Below are positions 8,092 through 16,842 of a stretch of DNA of 34,766 nucleotides, in pieces. Both the position numbers and the translations under genes were made by a program. Under the pieces are notes generated by a model. That model saw nothing but the letters and a program-made list of their open reading frames with translations, ran no database searches and had not been told where the DNA came from. The first letter of the stretch is position 1; the number at the start of each line of letters is the position of its first letter. Origin of the DNA: Enterococcus lactis. Lineage in GTDB: Bacteria > Bacillota > Bacilli > Lactobacillales > Enterococcaceae. The DNA is taken from contig NZ_BNJW01000025.1 of NCBI RefSeq assembly GCF_015751045.1, forward strand, positions 1 to 34,766, written 5' to 3'.

Positions 8092-8982
8092 ATGAAAAAA
8101 GTATTGTTTACTCTAGGTATGATGGGAATTCTTTTAGCCGGATGCGGCTCAGGATCAGGAAATACAGATGGCTCTGCCACACAAAATAATTCAAGTGACT
8201 CAAATGAACAAGTAAAAATCGTTGCGGTAGGTTCGACAGCATTGCAGCCTTTGGTCGATGCAGCGCAAGAAAGCTTTGTACAAGAAAATCCGAATTATCA
8301 AATCTCTGTACAAGGAGGAGGAAGCGGAACTGGTTTGAGCCAAGTCGAAGCTGGAGCAGTTACTATCGGAAACTCTGATGTATTTGCAGAAGAAAGAGAC
8401 GGGATCGATGCTTCTAAACTAGTGGATCATAAAGTAGCAGTAGTTGGGATGGCACCCATCGTCAACAAAGATACAGGTGTCAAAGATATCACAAAACAGG
8501 AATTGATTAATATCTTTACAGGAAAAATCACTAATTGGAATGAAGTTGGCGGGAAAGATCAAAAGATCAACGTTGTGAACCGTGCAAACGGCAGCGGTAC
8601 CCGTGCGACATTTGAAAAATGGGGATTAGATGGTGCCACACCTATACAGTCCCAAGAACAAGACTCATCAGGAACTGTTCGGCAGCTTGTAAGTCAAACA
8701 CCAGGAGCAATCAGCTATTTAGCCTTCTCATATCTCGATGATTCCACACAAGCACTAAGTATCGACGGTGTAGAACCAAAAGAAGAGAATGTAGCAGATA
8801 ACAGCTGGAAAATCTGGTCCTATGAACATATGTACACGAACGGAAAACCTTTCCCTGAAGTCCAAAAATTCTTAGACTACATGATGACAGAAGAAATCCA
8901 AGAAGGACCTGTCAAAGAATTGGGCTATTTACCAATCACAATGATGAAAGTAGAACGTGACCACGAAGGAAATATCAAATAA
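8092..8982 (+). CDS. pstS: Phosphate-binding lipoprotein PstS
   Basis: 296 residues. A lipoprotein signal peptide ends in LLAGC, with Cys18 as the lipid anchor, then a Ser/Asn/Asp-rich linker. The mature part has the PstS-type solute-binding signatures: AVGSTALQPL (about 45-54), GGGSGTGL (near 75-82) for phosphate contacts, TNWNEVGGKDQKI and NRANGSGTR (about 163-171). It captures phosphate outside the cell for the PstCAB importer. AAGGAG lies before the ATG. No pstC, pstA or pstB follows; the gene is closed by two terminators, so it serves a transporter encoded elsewhere. The array of PhoP-type boxes upstream predicts induction on phosphate limitation. Confidence 0.92.
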   Translation: MKKVLFTLGMMGILLAGCGSGSGNTDGSATQNNSSDSNEQVKIVAVGSTALQPLVDAAQESFVQENPNYQISVQGGGSGTGLSQVEAGAVTIGNSDVFAEERDGIDASKLVDHKVAVVGMAPIVNKDTGVKDITKQELINIFTGKITNWNEVGGKDQKINVVNRANGSGTRATFEKWGLDGATPIQSQEQDSSGTVRQLVSQTPGAISYLAFSYLDDSTQALSIDGVEPKEENVADNSWKIWSYEHMYTNGKPFPEVQKFLDYMMTEEIQEGPVKELGYLPITMMKVERDHEGNIK

Positions 8983-9018
8983 CTAGCAGATAAATATGCT
9001 ACAGTTATCGTGACTATC

Positions 9019-9109
9019 AAGGAAAAATCAACTATGTTTCCCCGCATATAGATTTTTCCTATAATTGAGAAAAAGAGCGACGACAGTTCTATGTCGTCGC
9101 TCTTTTTTT
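9019..9109 (+). terminator. Tandem terminators after pstS
   Basis: The first hairpin pairs AAGGAAAAATC (9019-9029) with GATTTTTCCT (9051-9060). The second pairs GAGCGACGACA (9075-9085) with TGTCGTCGCTC (9092-9102) and is followed by seven T. The second is the stronger. The doubling would isolate pstS tightly from the ATPase gene downstream. Confidence 0.88.
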
Positions 9110-9232
9110 GCTATATGACAGGAATGAAAGGTGTATGCAAGCTTAATAAGAGGAACACTTTTCATATCTGTTCTATACTGGATAGGAGAAGTTTTTAAAT
9201 ATCCAGAAAACGAAATTGATCGAGGTAGCCAC

Positions 9233-11701
9233 ATGAAGAATAAATGGACAAATCGAAGTAAAAAAAAGAAAAGAACACAAAAATCATCTGACAAAGTTAT
9301 CCGTCTTTTTCCCTCGTACAAAGAAGGATTGACAGCAGAACAAGTCAAGGAACGAATAGAAAAAGGTGCAGCAAACGATTCAGTCGATCCCACATTCAAA
9401 ACAAACCAACAAATTATATTGGAAAATATTTTTACGTATTTCAATTTGATTTTTCTTATCTTAGCCATTTTGCTTTGCCTAGTAGAATCTTATAAAAACT
9501 TGACCTTTTTACCAGTTATCATAGCCAATACAGGAATCGCTATCTTTCAGGAAATTCGATCCAAAAAAATCTTGGATGAATTGAATGTATTGAATACAGC
9601 AAAAGTCAATGTCATAAGAGAGGGGATAGAGCAAACAGTAGATATAGAAAACCTTGTATTAGATGACATTGTTATTCTAGAGACTGGACATCAGATTCCA
9701 GCAGATGCAGAGGTCGTGGAAGGAAAACTGCAAGTCAACGAGGCTTTATTAACAGGTGAAGCAGATGAGATAACCAAAGAAATAGGTGATCCATTGATGT
9801 CCGGCAGTTTCGTTGTTTCCGGAAAAGCTTACGCCCGATTAGACAAAGTCGGAGCGGATTCGTATATTTCCCAATTGACAGTCAAAGCCAAGACAATGGG
9901 AAAAGGAGAACAGTCGGAGATGATCGCTTCTCTTAATCAATTGATCAAATGGATTGGGATCATCATTATTCCTATCGGTATTCTGCTTTTTTCTCAAAGT
10001 TACTTTTTTAATGGAAACACGATGAAAGAAAGTGTCGTCGCAATGGAAGCAGCATTGATCGGTATGATACCTGAAGGACTGTACTTGCTAACGACGATCG
10101 CATTAGCATTAAGTGCGACTAAACTAGCAAAGCAAAGAGTTCTTTTACACAATATGAAAAGCATTGAGACATTGGCAAGAGTAAATGTCCTTTGTGTAGA
10201 TAAAACAGGAACGATCACAGAAAACAAAATGTCTGTCCAAAAAGTGATTGTCTCTAAAAAACAAGAAATAATCAGCCAATCAGATCAACTGGAAGAGCGC
10301 ATTGCTGACTATGCAAAAGCGATGGCAGGAGACAATGCAACAATGGAAGCCGTCAAAGAATACTTTACAAAAACCACTGATCAATCCTATCACCAGGTCA
10401 TTCCTTTTTCTTCTGTCCAAAAATTCAGCAGTGTAGCGTTGGAAGACAAGGTATATGTTTTAGGAGCACCCGAAATGGTTTTGCGAGATCAGTTGCCGGA
10501 ATATGCGGAAGAGTTTGTTTCTTTCGCTGAAAAAGGCTATCGCGTGTTGGTCTTTGGTGTGTACGATGGGATTCTTGAAGAACCAGTATTGACGGAGGCA
10601 GTCACACCATTAGGCTATATCCTGATCGCTAATCCTATCAGAAAAGAAGCAAGAGCCACATTCGATTACTTCAAAAAACAGCAAGTAGCCATCAAAGTGA
10701 TTTCTGGAGATAATCCGCTCACCGTATCTAATGTAGCTGTCCAAGCAGGGATTTCACATGCTGATCAGTACGTTGATGCGTCTAAATTATCAGAAGAAGA
10801 ATATGAAGCAGCTGTCGAAAAATATACAGTTTTTGGACGCGTCAAGCCAGAACAAAAGAAAATCTTCGTTCAATTGCTAAAGCGTAACAATACAGTAGCT
10901 ATGACAGGTGATGGCGTGAATGACATTCTAGCCATGAAAGAAGCAGACTGCAGTATAGCGATGGCTTCTGGCAATGAAGCCGCCATGCAGGCCTCACAAG
11001 TGGTCTTGCTTGATTCTGACTTTTCACGCATGCCGGAAGTTGTTGCAGAAGGACGGCGCGTCGTGAACAATATTGAGCGATCAGCCAGCTTGTTTTTAGT
11101 GAAGAATATTTTCTCCTTTTTACTTTCGCTGTTTTCAGTCATCTTTGCTTTGACCTATCCTTTAGAACCATCACAGATCACACTGATTAGTTTGTTTACG
11201 ATCGGACTCCCATCTTTCTTGCTTGCTCTAGAAGAAAACAAAAAGCGAATCAGAGGGAAATTCATCATGAATGTGATGGAAAAGGCTGTGCCAGGTGGAC
11301 TGACAGATATGATCGTAGTCGGTGCGTTGGTGATCTGCGGGGTGACTTTGAATCTAAATAAAACAGATGTTTCTACAGCATCTACTATGCTTTTGATTGC
11401 AGTAGGATTTCTCGTTCTCTATAAAATCTGTTCACCGCTGAATAAATTCAGAAGTCAGATTATTCTTTTCTGTGCTAGCGGTATCTTTTTTTCGGTGGTT
11501 TTTTTGCATAAACTGTTTTCAATCACCGGTATCTCAGCTGTATCGCTTTTGCTATTGAGCATTCTATTTTTCTCGGCAGATTCGATCTTTAGGCATTTGA
11601 CTACATTGGTAGAATATTTGTTTGAACGTAAAAATGAAAAAGAGCCGGAGATAATAAATAAATTGCCTCGGTTCCTTCGATTATTCAAAAGAAATAAATA
11701 A
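9233..11701 (+). CDS. Cation-translocating P-type ATPase (Exp7/CtpE type)
   Basis: 822 residues. I chose ATG 9233 because GAGG lies seven bases upstream; the frame is open further 5' but without a ribosome site. Phosphorylation motif DKTGT has its Asp at 323. The actuator has LLTGEAD, the hinge is TGDGVND (Asp560, Asp564), and the membrane-segment-4 motif is IPEG (279-282). There is no N-terminal heavy-metal domain. Six C-terminal membrane helices follow. This pattern matches the pneumococcal Exp7 / mycobacterial CtpE branch; CtpE has been linked to calcium uptake, but the ion here cannot be read from sequence. It has its own terminator and is not obviously part of the phosphate genes on either side. 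Confidence 0.85.
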   Translation: MKNKWTNRSKKKKRTQKSSDKVIRLFPSYKEGLTAEQVKERIEKGAANDSVDPTFKTNQQIILENIFTYFNLIFLILAILLCLVESYKNLTFLPVIIANTGIAIFQEIRSKKILDELNVLNTAKVNVIREGIEQTVDIENLVLDDIVILETGHQIPADAEVVEGKLQVNEALLTGEADEITKEIGDPLMSGSFVVSGKAYARLDKVGADSYISQLTVKAKTMGKGEQSEMIASLNQLIKWIGIIIIPIGILLFSQSYFFNGNTMKESVVAMEAALIGMIPEGLYLLTTIALALSATKLAKQRVLLHNMKSIETLARVNVLCVDKTGTITENKMSVQKVIVSKKQEIISQSDQLEERIADYAKAMAGDNATMEAVKEYFTKTTDQSYHQVIPFSSVQKFSSVALEDKVYVLGAPEMVLRDQLPEYAEEFVSFAEKGYRVLVFGVYDGILEEPVLTEAVTPLGYILIANPIRKEARATFDYFKKQQVAIKVISGDNPLTVSNVAVQAGISHADQYVDASKLSEEEYEAAVEKYTVFGRVKPEQKKIFVQLLKRNNTVAMTGDGVNDILAMKEADCSIAMASGNEAAMQASQVVLLDSDFSRMPEVVAEGRRVVNNIERSASLFLVKNIFSFLLSLFSVIFALTYPLEPSQITLISLFTIGLPSFLLALEENKKRIRGKFIMNVMEKAVPGGLTDMIVVGALVICGVTLNLNKTDVSTASTMLLIAVGFLVLYKICSPLNKFRSQIILFCASGIFFSVVFLHKLFSITGISAVSLLLLSILFFSADSIFRHLTTLVEYLFERKNEKEPEIINKLPRFLRLFKRNK

Positions 11702-11713
11702 CTAATAAGATAA

Positions 11714-11765
11714 AAGAAGCTTAAAAAATACATTAACCAAAAAATTGTATTTTCTAAGCTTCTTT
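11714..11765. terminator. Terminator after the P-type ATPase gene
   Basis: AAGAAGCTTA with AAAATACA pairs with TGTATTTT and TAAGCTTCTT around an AT-rich loop. A short T run follows on the plus strand. Confidence 0.75.
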
Positions 11766-11814
11766 CTGTATAAAAAACAAAGCAAATTTTTATCTAGAAC
11801 TTATAGAAAACCAA

Positions 11815-11862
11815 TTAAATCTTTACTTCAGGTGTCCTATAATCATTTTGAAAGCGTTTTTA
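11815..11862 (+). promoter_or_regulatory. Promoter with an overlapping cre-like site before the dipeptidase gene
   Basis: TATAAT at 11838-11843 has TTAAAT (11815-11820) 17 bp upstream. At 11849-11862 lies TGAAAGCGTTTTTA, which fits the CcpA operator consensus TGWAANCGNTNWCA at 13 of 14 positions. The site covers the expected transcription start (about 11850), a position where bound CcpA would block transcription. The reading as carbon catabolite repression is inference from consensus. Confidence 0.55.
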
Positions 11863-11885
11863 TAAAATTAGGAGGGATGCTTCAA

Positions 11886-13355
11886 ATGAAAAATAGAAGA
11901 TTGCTTCAATTTAGTTTATTTTTAGGTGTACTGTATGGGATTTTCTTATCCGTTTCCATTGATGCTTGTACGACGGTTTTAGTAGAAAAAAATGCTTCAG
12001 TAGATGGATCAACGATGATTGCTAGAAATGAAGATCTGAACACGGCTTGGTCCAAACACTTTGTTGTCAGAAAAGAAAATACGAATCCTTCACATTTTGT
12101 ATCCAAAGGGAATGGATTTACCCTTGATCTTCCAAAAGAACAGCTGAAGTACACAGCGACCCCAGAATGGGATACGTCAGAAGGATTATTTGAAGAAGAT
12201 GGTATCAATAGCAAGAACGTTGCAATGAGCGCTACTGAATCAGCTACGACAAAGGAAGAGATATTGAAAAAAGATCCATATACTGCGCATGGTATCGCAG
12301 AAGACTCTATGTTGACAGTGACCCTTCCTTATATTGATTCAGCAAGAGCAGGAGTAGAACGATTAGGAAAAATCGTTGCTAAGCAAGGAGCTGCGGAGAC
12401 AAATGGTGTGATTTTCTCTGATAAAAATGAAATCTGGTATATGGAGATACTTAGTGGTCATCAGTGGGCAGCTGTCAAAGTTCCAGATGACTGTTATGCA
12501 GTTATTCCTAATATGTTGTCAATTGATTCATTTGATTTGAAGGACAAAGATTCTTATCTTTGTTCAGCAGATTTAGAATCTTTTTTAGAAAAGAATCAAC
12601 TGATAAATACGAAACGGGATATTTCTTTAAGAGACATATTTGCAGATAAGTCAAAGGATGAAAAATACAATCTTCCTAGGATATGGGATGCACAGAGAAA
12701 ACTGACACCTTCAAAGAAACAAAAAATAACAGACCGTTCATTTGAGATGTTCGTCAAACCAGATAAACCTATTTCAATTGCAGAAACAGCTTATATCATG
12801 ACATTACACTTTAATGGTACTGAATATGATACCATCGAAGGGACAAAGCCAGATAAGTATCGTCCAATCTCTGTGCCGAATACGATGGAATCTCATATTC
12901 TACAGATAAGAAACAATGTACCAGAAGAAATCAGTGGTATCCATTGGTTAGCGTTGGGGATTCCTGATACAAGCAATTATATACCATTTTATAGCAATAT
13001 AAGCGAGACACCCGAAGCTTATCAAAAAGGAACAGATATGCCAGATGATATTTCTGCTTACTGGACATATCGGTTGACGAACATCTTGACGAAGCCATAC
13101 TATAGTGATTTCAAGAAAAATATTACTTTACCAACTCGCCAAAAAGTTCGAGACCATCTATCGAAAGAGTTAGCAAGTACAGACCAACAAGCAAGAGAAT
13201 TAATAGTAAATCATCCCGAAAAATTAACGGATTATTTGAATCAAAAAACACAAAGTTTTGCTGATTATGCTATAGATGCTTATCAGAAAATGAACCAGGA
13301 GCTGATTGTAAAGATGTCAGAAAAGACAGCTACACATCATGACAAAGATTTATAA
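11886..13355 (+). CDS. Exported C69-family dipeptidase
   Basis: 489 residues. ATG 11886 is preceded by AGGAGGG at nine bases; earlier in-frame starts lack a site. An N-terminal hydrophobic segment (about 7-25) precedes DACTTVLVEKNASVDGSTMIARNED, the signature of the PepD/PepDA Ntn-hydrolase family, whose N-terminal Cys (here Cys28) is the nucleophile after processing. Lactobacillus PepDA starts almost at this Cys, so the extra signal segment suggests an extracellular or surface form. The residues before Cys28 (SIDA) are a poor lipobox because of the Asp, so lipidation is doubtful. The family cleaves dipeptides broadly. A promoter with an overlapping cre-like site lies upstream. Convergent with phoR, sharing its terminator. 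Confidence 0.85.
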   Translation: MKNRRLLQFSLFLGVLYGIFLSVSIDACTTVLVEKNASVDGSTMIARNEDLNTAWSKHFVVRKENTNPSHFVSKGNGFTLDLPKEQLKYTATPEWDTSEGLFEEDGINSKNVAMSATESATTKEEILKKDPYTAHGIAEDSMLTVTLPYIDSARAGVERLGKIVAKQGAAETNGVIFSDKNEIWYMEILSGHQWAAVKVPDDCYAVIPNMLSIDSFDLKDKDSYLCSADLESFLEKNQLINTKRDISLRDIFADKSKDEKYNLPRIWDAQRKLTPSKKQKITDRSFEMFVKPDKPISIAETAYIMTLHFNGTEYDTIEGTKPDKYRPISVPNTMESHILQIRNNVPEEISGIHWLALGIPDTSNYIPFYSNISETPEAYQKGTDMPDDISAYWTYRLTNILTKPYYSDFKKNITLPTRQKVRDHLSKELASTDQQARELIVNHPEKLTDYLNQKTQSFADYAIDAYQKMNQELIVKMSEKTATHHDKDL

Positions 13356-13381
13356 CATGTGGCTCAGCATTTTTAGCTAAT

Positions 13382-13448
13382 AAAAAGCCTGCTTTTCAGC
13401 GTAGTAGATGATCGTTAGACATCTAAACATTGCTGCAAGCAGGCCTTA
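13382..13448. terminator. Shared terminator between the dipeptidase gene and phoR
   Basis: AAGCCTGCTT pairs with AAGCAGGCCTT with one bulge, and inside it CAGC, TAGATG face CATCTA and GCTG. It lies between two convergent genes and both flanks are A- or T-rich, so it could work both ways. Confidence 0.75.
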
Positions 13449-13449
13449 T

Positions 13450-15189
13450 TTAATTGCTTTTCGGAATGGTAACGGTGAAAGTCGAGCCTGTTCCAAGATG
13501 ACTGTCTACAGTAATCGTCCCATGAAGGAGTTGCACGTAGTCTTTTACAATCGCTAACCCTAGTCCGGTCCCACCTGAATGCCGGCTTCGCGCCTTATCT
13601 ACACGGTAAAAACGCTCAAAGATCCGTTCCTGATCCTCAATGTCGATACCTATACCAAAGTCTTGGACAGAAAACGATAATTCATCTGTTGCCTGATAAC
13701 GGATAATGATCTTGCTGTCGTTTTTTGAGTATTGGACAGCATTTTCAATCAGGTTTTTGAGGATTGGATAAAGGATATCTGTTTTAGTAGTAAACGGTTC
13801 GTTCTTTCCAATCAATCGAATCGTTAACCGTTTCTTTTCGATGATTGGCTGATAATTTTGAACGATTTGCTGGAAATAAGGTTCTGTATAAATCGTCTGG
13901 ATCTCGTAAGAATTCTCACCGTTTTTTGACAGCTGGATGATTTCCCGAATCAATTTATCTAACCGAATCGCATCTTTTTGCATGATCTCAAGAAAAGAAG
14001 TCAGAGTTTGCGGGTCATCTTTTGCACCATCCAGTAAAGTCTCGGTAAAACCAATCAGTGAAGTCACAGGAGTTTTTAATTCGTGGGAGACGTTGCCAAC
14101 GAAATCTTTTTGTAGCTTTTCTAAACGTCGCACTTTCGTTAAGTCATACGCCACCCCTAGAATCTGTCCGGTACCTTCTGAATTAGTAAAGTAGCGCAAA
14201 CTCAAGTCTAATGTCTGTCGTCCTTCAGTGATGGTGATCTCCTGATGGATCAGCGGATGCTCAGGAGTCACTTGGTGAATCAGCTGAATGAGTTTTGGCT
14301 CTTGGATGACTTCTGTGTACCGTTGTTCAGGTTCATAGCTAGTCACGTTTAAATGCAACTGCATCTTTGGATTAAGCAGTAGTAAACGAGAATCAGCATC
14401 ATCAATCAGGAATACGCCTATCATCAATTCATTTAATAATGTGTACAATTGTTCTTCTGTTGTAGTATACGCTCGATACATCTTACTCATTTGTTCGCTC
14501 AGCGCATTGATCGTCTGATACAATTCCTCCCATTGGTCAGGTGTCTGCATGATTACTTCTGCTTGGTTTGGATTTTGTACCATTTTTCTAAGAACAGGCA
14601 GGACAGTTTTCAAAGGCTGATTTTTTTGGTAGATCAGGTAATAGATCATTCCTGCAAGAACAAGGAAGAAAGACAGAAAGAAGAAAAAGACCCAACGGCG
14701 AAAACTTTCCGTTCTCGGTAAAAATCCGCTTGTCGGTTCTGCGATACGTAAAATGGCTTCTAACTGGCCTCCTTTTTTGACTGGTAATGCGACGTATAAA
14801 AGATCCTCATTCAAAGTAGTACTTTTGCGCAAAGCGCTACCTAGGTTCCCACCATTCAATACAGCTTTTATTTCTGGACGAGAACTTCGCTGTTCATTCA
14901 ATGTTTCATTGTTTGTGTCAAATAAGATTTTTCCAGTAGCATCCATTAAAGTGATCCGTTCGTTCGACTGATGGACGAATTCTTCCAAAGCAGTTTTGTT
15001 TTGCGCCGCTTGGAGGTTTTCGACATCTAATTGCCGGATCAGTAGTTGTGCTTTTTTTGTCAGGTAGCTTTCTTGCTGTTCGACGATCTGTTGTTGGAAA
15101 TAATGGGAGATCAATTGCCAACCACCAAAAAACAAACTAATCAAAAGAATAAGAAAGAAGAGACGCTCATAAACTTTTTTCCATTTCAT
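13450..15189 (-). CDS. phoR: Sensor histidine kinase PhoR
   Basis: 579 residues. Membrane helices at about 10-28 and 167-188 enclose an extracellular sensor domain. Then come a HAMP-like stretch, a PAS domain (about 245-345), a HisKA domain with NVSHELKTPVTSL (His369) and an ATPase domain with LIENAVQYSKN, DFGIGI and GGTGLGLAI. This is the length and layout of PhoR in Gram-positives. It senses phosphate limitation, in other species through contact with the Pst transporter, and phosphorylates PhoP. Its ATG overlaps the phoP stop in ATGA, so the two are coupled. The pstS gene 5 kb upstream with PhoP-type boxes is a likely target. Confidence 0.9.
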   Translation of the reverse strand: MKWKKVYERLFFLILLISLFFGGWQLISHYFQQQIVEQQESYLTKKAQLLIRQLDVENLQAAQNKTALEEFVHQSNERITLMDATGKILFDTNNETLNEQRSSRPEIKAVLNGGNLGSALRKSTTLNEDLLYVALPVKKGGQLEAILRIAEPTSGFLPRTESFRRWVFFFFLSFFLVLAGMIYYLIYQKNQPLKTVLPVLRKMVQNPNQAEVIMQTPDQWEELYQTINALSEQMSKMYRAYTTTEEQLYTLLNELMIGVFLIDDADSRLLLLNPKMQLHLNVTSYEPEQRYTEVIQEPKLIQLIHQVTPEHPLIHQEITITEGRQTLDLSLRYFTNSEGTGQILGVAYDLTKVRRLEKLQKDFVGNVSHELKTPVTSLIGFTETLLDGAKDDPQTLTSFLEIMQKDAIRLDKLIREIIQLSKNGENSYEIQTIYTEPYFQQIVQNYQPIIEKKRLTIRLIGKNEPFTTKTDILYPILKNLIENAVQYSKNDSKIIIRYQATDELSFSVQDFGIGIDIEDQERIFERFYRVDKARSRHSGGTGLGLAIVKDYVQLLHGTITVDSHLGTGSTFTVTIPKSN

Positions 15190-15890
15190 CGTTTTGGTTC
15201 CTGAAACTTATAGCCAAATCCTCTAACAGTCACCAAGTACTTTGGGTGTTTTGGATCTCGCTCGATTTTTTCTCGCAAATGACTAACGTGCACATCTACG
15301 ATTCGGCTTTGTCCTGCGAAGTCAAAATTCCAAATGCGGTCTAGCAATGTGTCGCGATCGATCACACGGTCTTTTCGTTTCATGAAATAAACGAGTAATT
15401 CAAATTCTTTCGGTGTGAGTTCAATCAGATGATCGTCTACGGTGACTTGATAATTGGTCAAATCAGCAGTGATTTGTCCAATCGATAGATATTCAGGCTC
15501 AGCTTCATCTTTTGATTGCTTACGAGGTTCGATCCGTCTGAATATGGCTTTCATACGGGCTAATACTTCACGTGGACTAAATGGTTTGGTCAAATAGTCG
15601 TCAGCACCTATCTCCAGACCAATGATCCGATCCACTTGATCATCTTTAGCCGTCAGCATCAAAATCGGTGTTTCATTTTTTTCTTGACGCAGCCGCTGAG
15701 TGATCTCCATGCCATCCATCGTTGGAAGCATCACATCTAAAATGATGAAATCAAATGATTGTTCTAATGCTAATTCTAATCCTTCGCCTCCATCTGCGGC
15801 ACTGGTTACCTTATAGCCTTCTTTTTCCAAATTGAACGTCAAGAGCGTCACAATAGAAGGTTCATCATCAACAACTAGTATTTTTTTCAT
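15186..15890 (-). CDS. phoP: Phosphate response regulator PhoP
   Basis: 234 residues. The receiver domain (1-120) has acidic residues DDE at 8-10, phospho-acceptor Asp52 in FIILDVMLPTMDG, and the conserved Lys in KPFSPREV. The C-terminal OmpR/PhoB winged helix (about 135-232) ends in YLVTVRGFGYKF. When phosphorylated by PhoR it binds direct repeats of TTTACA-like boxes; a matching array precedes pstS in this window. AAAGGAG stands before the ATG at 15890. It could also be called a WalR/YycF relative, but the partner kinase layout (PhoR type with an extracellular sensor and PAS) and the neighbours favour PhoP. Confidence 0.9.
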   Translation of the reverse strand: MKKILVVDDEPSIVTLLTFNLEKEGYKVTSAADGGEGLELALEQSFDFIILDVMLPTMDGMEITQRLRQEKNETPILMLTAKDDQVDRIIGLEIGADDYLTKPFSPREVLARMKAIFRRIEPRKQSKDEAEPEYLSIGQITADLTNYQVTVDDHLIELTPKEFELLVYFMKRKDRVIDRDTLLDRIWNFDFAGQSRIVDVHVSHLREKIERDPKHPKYLVTVRGFGYKFQEPKR

Positions 15891-15973
15891 TCAAATCTCC
15901 TTTAAATAGGTTTCATTCTGTTTATATTTTAGCATAGAATCAGTACAAGGGGCTATTTTACAAAAGAAATAAA

Positions 15974-15982
15974 TGGTATAAT
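15974..15982 (+). promoter_or_regulatory. Extended -10 promoter of the DUF523-ylxM-ffh unit
   Basis: TGG directly precedes TATAAT (15977-15982), an extended -10. No good -35 lies 17 bp upstream (TATTTT). The predicted start point is about 30 bp before the DUF523 ATG. Confidence 0.55.
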
Positions 15983-16020
15983 AGGAAGGCACTTTGCTGA
16001 ATAGAAAGGAAGAGCAGTCA

Positions 16021-16524
16021 ATGATTGGAATCAGTGCATGTTTAGGCGGTCTAGCCTGTCGCTATGATGGACAGAAAAAAGAAGTACCAGAATTGATGGA
16101 ACTAGTTGAAACTGGCGAAGCTGTCATGGTCTGTCCAGAAGTAATCGGTGGATTGCCAATCCCTAGAGATCCTGCTGAAATCATTGGTGGAAATGGGTTC
16201 GATGTGTGGAAAGATCAAGCAAAAGTATGGACGACAAGCGGCGAAGATGTAACGGAAGCGTATAAAAACGGCGCGATCAAAGCATATCAAAAATTGCAGG
16301 AAAAACACATTGATCTAGTCATTATGAAGGAAAAAAGCCCTTCATGCGGGACCCATTCGATTTATGATGGAAGCTTTTCCGGAATAACAAAAAATGGCGC
16401 CGGAGTGGCCACTGCTTATTTTATTCAGCAAAAAATGACTGTGCTCTCTGATGAAGAATGGCTGAAAACTAGAGGTGAGCAGAATGGAAATCGAAAAGAC
16501 CAATCGAATGAACGCGCTCTTTGA
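16021..16524 (+). CDS. DUF523 family protein
   Basis: 167 residues. ATG 16021 is the best start: translation from here begins [17 protein letters not shown], the family's usual N-terminus. Conserved cysteines lie in [15 protein letters not shown] and SPSCGTHS, which suggests a metal or redox site. The molecular function of DUF523 is not established; related domains are linked to sulfur handling. The last 41 bp overlap ylxM in another frame, so the gene is probably co-transcribed with ylxM and ffh. Confidence 0.8.
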   Translation: MIGISACLGGLACRYDGQKKEVPELMELVETGEAVMVCPEVIGGLPIPRDPAEIIGGNGFDVWKDQAKVWTTSGEDVTEAYKNGAIKAYQKLQEKHIDLVIMKEKSPSCGTHSIYDGSFSGITKNGAGVATAYFIQQKMTVLSDEEWLKTRGEQNGNRKDQSNERAL

Positions 16525-16822
16525 ATTTTATTCGACCTTATTGACAGAAAAGCAAATGAACTACATGGAGTTATATTATGCAGATGATTTTTCATTAGGT
16601 GAGATCGCGGAAGAATACGAAGTAAGTCGACAAGCAGTATATGACAATATCAAGCGGACAAGCAAGATCTTGGAGGATTATGAAAAAAAACTCCATCTCT
16701 TCTCTGATTATATTGTCCGAGAACAGATATTAGAAAAGATGACCGCATATATTACAGATAAGTATCCGGAAGATAAAAAACTGCTTGAATATGTACAGCA
16801 AATTCAAGCAATCGAAGAATAA
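16484..16822 (+). CDS. ylxM: YlxM, SRP-associated helix-turn-helix protein
   Basis: 112 residues, with the usual UPF0122 length. I chose ATG 16484 over GTG 16475, because AGAGGTGA sits just upstream of the ATG. The N-terminal half has a sigma-factor-like helix-turn-helix with [13 protein letters not shown] and [21 protein letters not shown]. YlxM is found next to ffh in Gram-positives and in streptococci is reported to bind the SRP particle and modulate Ffh GTPase activity. It is 20 bp before ffh here. Confidence 0.9.
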   Translation: MEIEKTNRMNALFEFYSTLLTEKQMNYMELYYADDFSLGEIAEEYEVSRQAVYDNIKRTSKILEDYEKKLHLFSDYIVREQILEKMTAYITDKYPEDKKLLEYVQQIQAIEE

Positions 16823-16842
16823 ATAAAAGGAATGAAGAAAAT

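Noticed and set aside
9131-9232. An extension of the P-type ATPase by 34 codons from GTG 9131.
   Set aside because: No ribosome site precedes it, and a good GAGG site lies before ATG 9233, where family members begin.
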